A model generated the notes under the pieces. The model was not told where the DNA came from, did no database searches, and saw nothing but the letters and a program-made list of their open reading frames with translations. Made by a program: the position numbers and the translations under genes. A stretch of 64,000 nucleotides of DNA from JACVRW01 sp963716215 (GTDB taxonomy: Bacteria; Actinomycetota; Thermoleophilia; Solirubrobacterales; Thermoleophilaceae). Below, piece after piece: positions 60,384 through 64,000 of the stretch. The DNA lies in assembly GCA_963716215.1 (NCBI GenBank), contig OY970298.1:558001-622000 (forward strand), read 5' to 3'. Position 1 is the stretch's first letter; each line of letters opens with the position of its first letter.

Positions 60384-60893
60384 ATGCAGGAGATGGTCAT
60401 CTACGGCGTCAGCTTCGACATGGTCGGCAAGCAACCGATCGTGCTGCTGAAGACTCGCGACGGCAACAAGTTCCTCCCCATCTGGATCGGCCACCCCGAG
60501 GCGGCGGCGATCTTGATGAAGCTTCAGGGAGCGAACACGCCGCGCCCGATGACCCATGACCTGATCAGCGAGATGCTGTCGGAGCTGGAGGTGTCTTGCA
60601 CGCGCGTGGCGGTGACCGAGCTGCGCGAGAACACCTTCTACGCGGAGGTGACCCTCCAGCTGAACGGCCGCGAGATCCCAATCGACTCGCGCCCCTCGGA
60701 CGCACTGGCGCTCGCCGTGCGGACCGGGGCACCGATCTTCGCCGCCGAGGACGTGATCTCGGAGTCGGCGATCGAGTTCGAGCACGAGGTCGAGGACACA
60801 GAGGAGGTCGTCGAGAAGTTCAAGGACTTCCTCGACAACGTGACGCCCGAGGACTTCGCCGCGGGCGAGGAGGAAGAGGAAGAAGAGCGGTAG
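60384..60893 (+). CDS. Bifunctional nuclease domain protein (DUF151/BFN)
   Basis: A 169-residue protein. QEMVIYGVSFDMVGKQPIVL, KFLPIWIGHPEAAAILMKLQ, RPMTHDLISEMLSELEVSC and IDSRPSDALALAVRTGAPIF are the conserved BFN blocks. The final 40 residues are strongly acidic (EEVVEKFKDFLDNVTPEDF, EEEEEEER), and a UVR-like segment lies within this tail. Plant members cleave DNA and RNA, but the bacterial role is unproven. It stands alone after the tRNA, with a modest -10-like TAGACT about 12 bp upstream of the ATG. Confidence 0.9.
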   Translation: MQEMVIYGVSFDMVGKQPIVLLKTRDGNKFLPIWIGHPEAAAILMKLQGANTPRPMTHDLISEMLSELEVSCTRVAVTELRENTFYAEVTLQLNGREIPIDSRPSDALALAVRTGAPIFAAEDVISESAIEFEHEVEDTEEVVEKFKDFLDNVTPEDFAAGEEEEEEER

Positions 60894-60909
60894 GCCCCCG
60901 GCTCGCGCG

Positions 60910-61347
60910 CTACGGCGACGAGGAACGCGTTAGAGCGGCTTCGATTCGTTCGAGACGGCTGTCGAGCTGACGGAGTTGCTCCGCCATCGCAGTCTCGGCA
61001 GCCGAGGACTCATGCCGTGAGCGCGACACGAAGGTGCTCGTGATCGAGGCAGTGATGACCGTCAGGAAGCCGATCCCCAAGAGCATGACGAGCACCGCGA
61101 CGAGCCGTCCCGCGAGATTCATTGGAACGTCGTCGCCGTATCCAACGGTCGTGACGGTCTGCACGGCCCACCAGAGGCCGGATCCGATCGACGGATAGGT
61201 CTCGCGGTCGACGACGGTCACCAGGAGCCCGGCGACGACGGTCATCACGGTCGACACCGTGGCGATCACGACGGCGGCGCCGCGCGGCGTGGTCGCCCGA
61301 GCCACCGCCCTGTCGAGCTGCCGTTCGACCCTGGACTCGTCCGCCAC
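60910..61347 (-). CDS. Two-helix potassium channel (Ion_trans_2)
   Basis: A 145-residue channel subunit. A first helix (about 20-42, VVIATVSTVMTVVAGLLVTV), the pore loop SGLWWAVQTVTTVGYGDDVP with the K+ selectivity filter TVGYGD, and a second helix (AGRLVAVLVMLLGIGFLTVI) are followed by a coiled cytoplasmic tail (EQLRQLDSRLERIEAALTRS). It would assemble as a tetramer. No RCK ligand-binding domain is present. GTG at 61347 is the only suitable start near the first helix. Earlier codons overlap the upstream gene without conservation. Confidence 0.88.
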   Translation of the reverse strand: MADESRVERQLDRAVARATTPRGAAVVIATVSTVMTVVAGLLVTVVDRETYPSIGSGLWWAVQTVTTVGYGDDVPMNLAGRLVAVLVMLLGIGFLTVITASITSTFVSRSRHESSAAETAMAEQLRQLDSRLERIEAALTRSSSP

Positions 61348-61421
61348 CTGTCTGGGTTCGCGCTCGGCGGTTCCAGTCCTTGCCGTCCGGCACGACAGCC
61401 GACCGGTGATTCGGCAAGGCC

Positions 61422-61700
61422 TTACTCGTCTGGCAATCGCTGGTGGACGCCCGGGGAGCGTTCCCCTAGCGCGGCGCGAGCCTCCTGGGCTTGGAGAATC
61501 TCCTCCTCGGTCGGCTTGCGGACCAGGAAGTAGATGAGCGTGCCGATCAGCGGCAGCAGGACGACCAGGAGAATCCAGCCCGCTGTCTGCGCGGGCGAGA
61601 GGGGCCGTCGCACGATGTCGACAATCCCGAGGCCCCACACAATCGCCAGCGGAATCAGGATGAAGATCCAGACCGCCGCAGATGTGGCGATTACGGTCAA
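61422..61700 (-). CDS. PLDc_N domain membrane protein
   Basis: A 92-residue protein with two membrane helices (about 8-28 and 40-60). It contains VDIVRRPLSPAQTAGWILLV and VLLPLIGTLIYFLVRKPT, the motif of the short phospholipase-D N-terminal (PLDc_N/SHOCT-like) family, and ends with a charged helix (EEILQAQEARAALGE). Stand-alone members have no known function and often lie beside envelope-stress genes. The TTG at 61700 is the only start upstream of the first helix. It precedes the potassium channel by 74 bp on the same strand. Confidence 0.85.
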   Translation of the reverse strand: MTVIATSAAVWIFILIPLAIVWGLGIVDIVRRPLSPAQTAGWILLVVLLPLIGTLIYFLVRKPTEEEILQAQEARAALGERSPGVHQRLPDE

Positions 61701-61718
61701 ACCGTCACCAACCTACCG

Positions 61719-61801
61719 GAGCCTTGGGCGCGAGCCCCCAGCTGCCATCAACCGGCCAGCGTGCCACGGGGGTCTGGGGGCGCGAGCCCCCAGCTGTCAT
61801 C
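61719..61801 (-). repeat. Dispersed 56-bp element, one full and one partial copy after ddl
   Basis: One nearly full unit (61750-61801) begins over the ddl stop codon and is followed by a partial second unit (61719-61749). Both are in sense orientation with ddl. The hairpin CTGGGGGC-TCGC-GCCCCCAG is intact in the first and damaged in the second. They match the array after the kinase gene at 31256. Confidence 0.8.
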
Positions 61802-62756
61802 CATCCGCCAGGGCGAGGATCCGCCCGACCAGCTCGTCGAACGAGATCCCGGCCGCTTCGGCGGCTTGGGGGAGCAGGCTCGTCTCGGTGAGGCCCGGGA
61901 TCGTGTTCGCCTCGAGCACGGTCAGCTCGCCGGCGGCGTCGAGCATCAGGTCTACGCGCGCGAAGGCGTGGCAGCCGAGGAGCTGGTAGGTCTGGAGCGC
62001 GAGCTCGTGCGCCCGTTCGGTCGCGCCGGCCGGCAGCTCGGCGGGGCACACGAAGTTGGTACGGCCGATCTCGTAGCGCGCCTGGAAGTCGTAGAACTCG
62101 TCGCCCTGCGGCACCGCCTCGACCACCGGCAGCGGCTCGCCGTCGAGCAGGGAGACGGCGAGGTCGCGCCCGCCGACGTAGCGCTCGAGCAGCACCTTGG
62201 AGTCGTACGAGAAAGCGGCCACCAGCGCGGCCGGCACATCGGCGGCCGAGCGCGCGAACTTGATCCCCAGGGCGGAGCCCTGACTCGAGGGCTTGACGAC
62301 GATCGGGAACTCGAGCCGCTCCTCGATCGCGCCGAGCGCGTCGGCGGCGCCGAGCTCGCGGAAGGCGGTCTCGTTGAACGCGAAGAACTCGGGCGTGGGG
62401 ATCCCGGCCTCGATCATCAGGTGCTTGGCGAGCACCTTGTCCATCGAGCGCACGCACGCCACCACGCCGGACCCGGTGTAGGGGATGTCCAGGATCTCGA
62501 GCAGCTCCTGGACGGTGCCGTCCTCGCCGTCGCGGCCGTGCATCGCCACGAAGGCGACCTCGGGGCGGGCCTCTCGCAGCCGCTCGATCAGGTCGAGGCC
62601 CACGTCGATCGCCACGACCTCGTGACCCAGCCGTGTGAGCGCGTCCTCGACCCGCGCGCCGGAGCGCAGCGACACCTGACGCTCCAGGGAGCGCCCGCCC
62701 TTCAGCACGGCGACGCGGCGAGCGCGCGCGCCTGAGCCCGCTGCGCCCGTCGTCAT
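61797..62756 (-). CDS. ddl: D-alanine--D-alanine ligase, second copy
   Basis: A 319-residue ATP-grasp ligase. RRVAVLKGGRSLERQVSLRS opens the protein. VAFVAMHGRDGEDGTVQELL, YTGSGVVACVRSMDKVLAKH, IVVKPSSQGSALGIKFARSA, GCHAFARVDLMLDAAGEL and LEANTIPGLTETSLLPQAAE follow. ATP, Mg and D-Ala sites are intact. Compared with the copy at 31629 it has the ExKxGGRSLERxVS-type N-terminus common in Gram-positive bacteria, so the two differ in lineage. The ATG overlaps the stop of the aminotransferase gene (ATGA). The dispersed repeat begins at its stop. Confidence 0.95.
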   Translation of the reverse strand: MTTGAAGSGARARRVAVLKGGRSLERQVSLRSGARVEDALTRLGHEVVAIDVGLDLIERLREARPEVAFVAMHGRDGEDGTVQELLEILDIPYTGSGVVACVRSMDKVLAKHLMIEAGIPTPEFFAFNETAFRELGAADALGAIEERLEFPIVVKPSSQGSALGIKFARSAADVPAALVAAFSYDSKVLLERYVGGRDLAVSLLDGEPLPVVEAVPQGDEFYDFQARYEIGRTNFVCPAELPAGATERAHELALQTYQLLGCHAFARVDLMLDAAGELTVLEANTIPGLTETSLLPQAAEAAGISFDELVGRILALADG

Positions 62757-64000
62757 GACCGCTTGGCCCGTCGCCCCCGCTGCGCTGGGGTGGGCATCCG
62801 CACCACCTCTGCGCTCTCTTGCTCCACCGGCTCGTGGCGCTTGCCCGTCAGCGTGCCGTACAGCTCGACCTGTTCGGTCACGACCTCGCCGATGCGGCGA
62901 ATGCCTTCGCGGATCGAGTCCTCGTTCGAACCCGAGAAGTTCAGCCGCATCGAGCTGCGGCCGCGGCCGTCGAGGAAGGCCGCCTCGCCCGGCACGAACG
63001 CCACGTTGTCGCGCAGCGCGCGGGCCAGCAGGTCGGTGGTGTCGATGAAGTCCGGCAGCGTCGCCCAGATGAACAGCCCGCCGCCGGGGCGCGTCCACTC
63101 GGCCTGCGGAGGGAAGTGCTCGGCCAGGGCGTCGAGCATCGTGTCGCGCCGCTTGCGATAGACGTCGGTCAGTGAGTCGACGTAGTCGCGCCAGTTGCCG
63201 CGCTCGAAGTACGCCTGCACCATCAGCTGCGACAGCGTCGAGGTGCACAGGTCGGCGCCCTGCTTGCCGACGTTGATCTTCTCGAGCACCGGCGGGGGCG
63301 CTACCACCCAGCCGAGCCGGATTCCCGGCGACAGGATCTTCGAGAAGGTGCCGAGGTACATGACGTACACGCCCTTGTCGAGCGCGTAGAGCGGGGGCAG
63401 ATCGTCACCCTCGTAGCGCAGCAGCCCGTACGGGTTGTCCTCGAGCACCAGCAGCTCGCGCTCGTGCGCCAACTCGACGAGCCGGCGCCGGCGGGCCAGC
63501 GACATGCTCACGCCGGCGGGGTTCTGGAAGGTCGGCACCGTGTAGATGAACTTGGGCTGCCGGCCCTCGCGTTCGAGCCGGTCGAGCGTCTCCTCGAGCA
63601 GGTCGACGCGCATGCCGGCCGAGTCCATCTCGATCTGCACGACCTCGGCCTGGTACGCGAGGAACACCGGCACGGCGCCCGGGTAGGTCGGGCCCTCCGC
63701 GATCACCACGTCGCCGGGATCGATCAGCGTCTTCGTGACCAGGTCGATGACCTGCTGGCCGCCGGTGGTCACGATCGCGTCCTCGTGGTCCAGGGGCATG
63801 CCCTCCGCCGCCATCACCTCGGCGATGCAGTCCTTGGTCTCGTCGAGGCCCTCGGTCGGGCCGTACTGGAGCGCCTTGGCGCACGACTCCGCTGCGATGC
63901 GCTGCGCCACGGCGGCGAACGTCTCGGGCGGGAACGTGCTCGTGTCCGGCAGGCCGCCGGCCAGGGAGATCACCTCAGGTCGGGCGGTCACGGCCATCAG
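62753..64000 (-). CDS. PLP-dependent aminotransferase class I (2-aminoadipate/LysN-like), 5' end outside the window
   Basis: At least 415 residues of a fold type I aminotransferase. MAVTARPEVISLAGGLPDTS is typical internal sequence that follows an N-terminal arm (SxIRExM), so the true start is likely beyond the edge. ALQYGPTEGLDETKDCIAEV, VTTGGQQVIDLVTKTLIDPG, FQNPAGVSMSLARRRRLVEL, LEDNPYGLLRYEGDDLP and YLGTFSKILSPGIRLGWV (PLP lysine) are present, with SMRLNFSGSNEDSIREGIRR carrying the substrate Arg. It belongs to the MocR/LysN-like subgroup. Coupling to ddl hints at amino-acid supply for the wall, which is an inference. Confidence 0.92.
   Translation of the reverse strand: MMAVTARPEVISLAGGLPDTSTFPPETFAAVAQRIAAESCAKALQYGPTEGLDETKDCIAEVMAAEGMPLDHEDAIVTTGGQQVIDLVTKTLIDPGDVVIAEGPTYPGAVPVFLAYQAEVVQIEMDSAGMRVDLLEETLDRLEREGRQPKFIYTVPTFQNPAGVSMSLARRRRLVELAHERELLVLEDNPYGLLRYEGDDLPPLYALDKGVYVMYLGTFSKILSPGIRLGWVVAPPPVLEKINVGKQGADLCTSTLSQLMVQAYFERGNWRDYVDSLTDVYRKRRDTMLDALAEHFPPQAEWTRPGGGLFIWATLPDFIDTTDLLARALRDNVAFVPGEAAFLDGRGRSSMRLNFSGSNEDSIREGIRRIGEVVTEQVELYGTLTGKRHEPVEQESAEVVRMPTPAQRGRRAKRS

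Overview
The window is high-GC chromosomal DNA from an actinobacterium. The most likely group is Thermoleophilia/Solirubrobacterales, an inference from protein styles and the FHA/PstP/RodA/PbpA/PknB operon, not from a database match. It contains the replication-origin neighbourhood. On the minus strand, dnaA-dnaN-recF-dciA-gyrB-gyrA runs leftward. On the plus strand, rpmH-rnpA-yidD-yidC-jag-rsmG-parA-parB and a tRNA-Ile run rightward.

Layout. 1-1.4 kb: a partial CO/xanthine-dehydrogenase-type molybdenum hydroxylase (large and small subunits). 1.5-4.9 kb: an alpha/beta hydrolase, a DUF3105 membrane protein and a secreted PGRP-type amidase. 4.9-25.2 kb: a surface-polysaccharide region with an initiating sugar-phosphate transferase, three glycosyltransferases, an O-antigen ligase/polymerase-like protein, a GT87-like membrane protein, a sugar N-formyltransferase, a CapD-type dehydratase, a DUF354 protein, DedA and UppP. 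It is interrupted by a beta-propeller protein, a FlgD-Ig protein, a large adenylate cyclase/AAA/TPR regulator and a LytR_C protein. 25.2-31.3 kb: a GAF-SpoIIE phosphatase, purM, an AbiEi/DUF559 protein, a DsbA-like protein and a Ser/Thr kinase followed by a 4 x 56-bp repeat. 31.6-41.7 kb: a leftward cell-wall control operon (kinase, fhaA, fhaB, pstP, rodA, pbpA with a frameshift, PASTA kinase, ddl). 41.8-45.4 kb: a CARDB protein, DUF4446, pheA, an HNH protein and a coiled-coil protein. 45.4-60.3 kb: the origin region. 60.4-64 kb: a bifunctional nuclease, a K+ channel, a PLDc_N protein, a second ddl and a partial aminotransferase.

How it works together. Many adjacent genes are joined by 4-bp NTGA stop/start overlaps (ATGA, GTGA, TTGA and, unusually, CTGA), which implies translational coupling. 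At least four genes appear to start with CTG.

The most notable non-coding signals are a perfect CRP-type palindrome placed for class II activation of a leaderless adenylate cyclase gene, a roughly 260-nt multi-hairpin RNA candidate downstream of gyrA carrying a near-complete anti-SD complement, a dispersed 56-bp element always at gene 3' ends in sense orientation, two identical parS-like sites, parB ending inside a tRNA gene, and a terminator plus 18-bp palindrome in front of gyrB.
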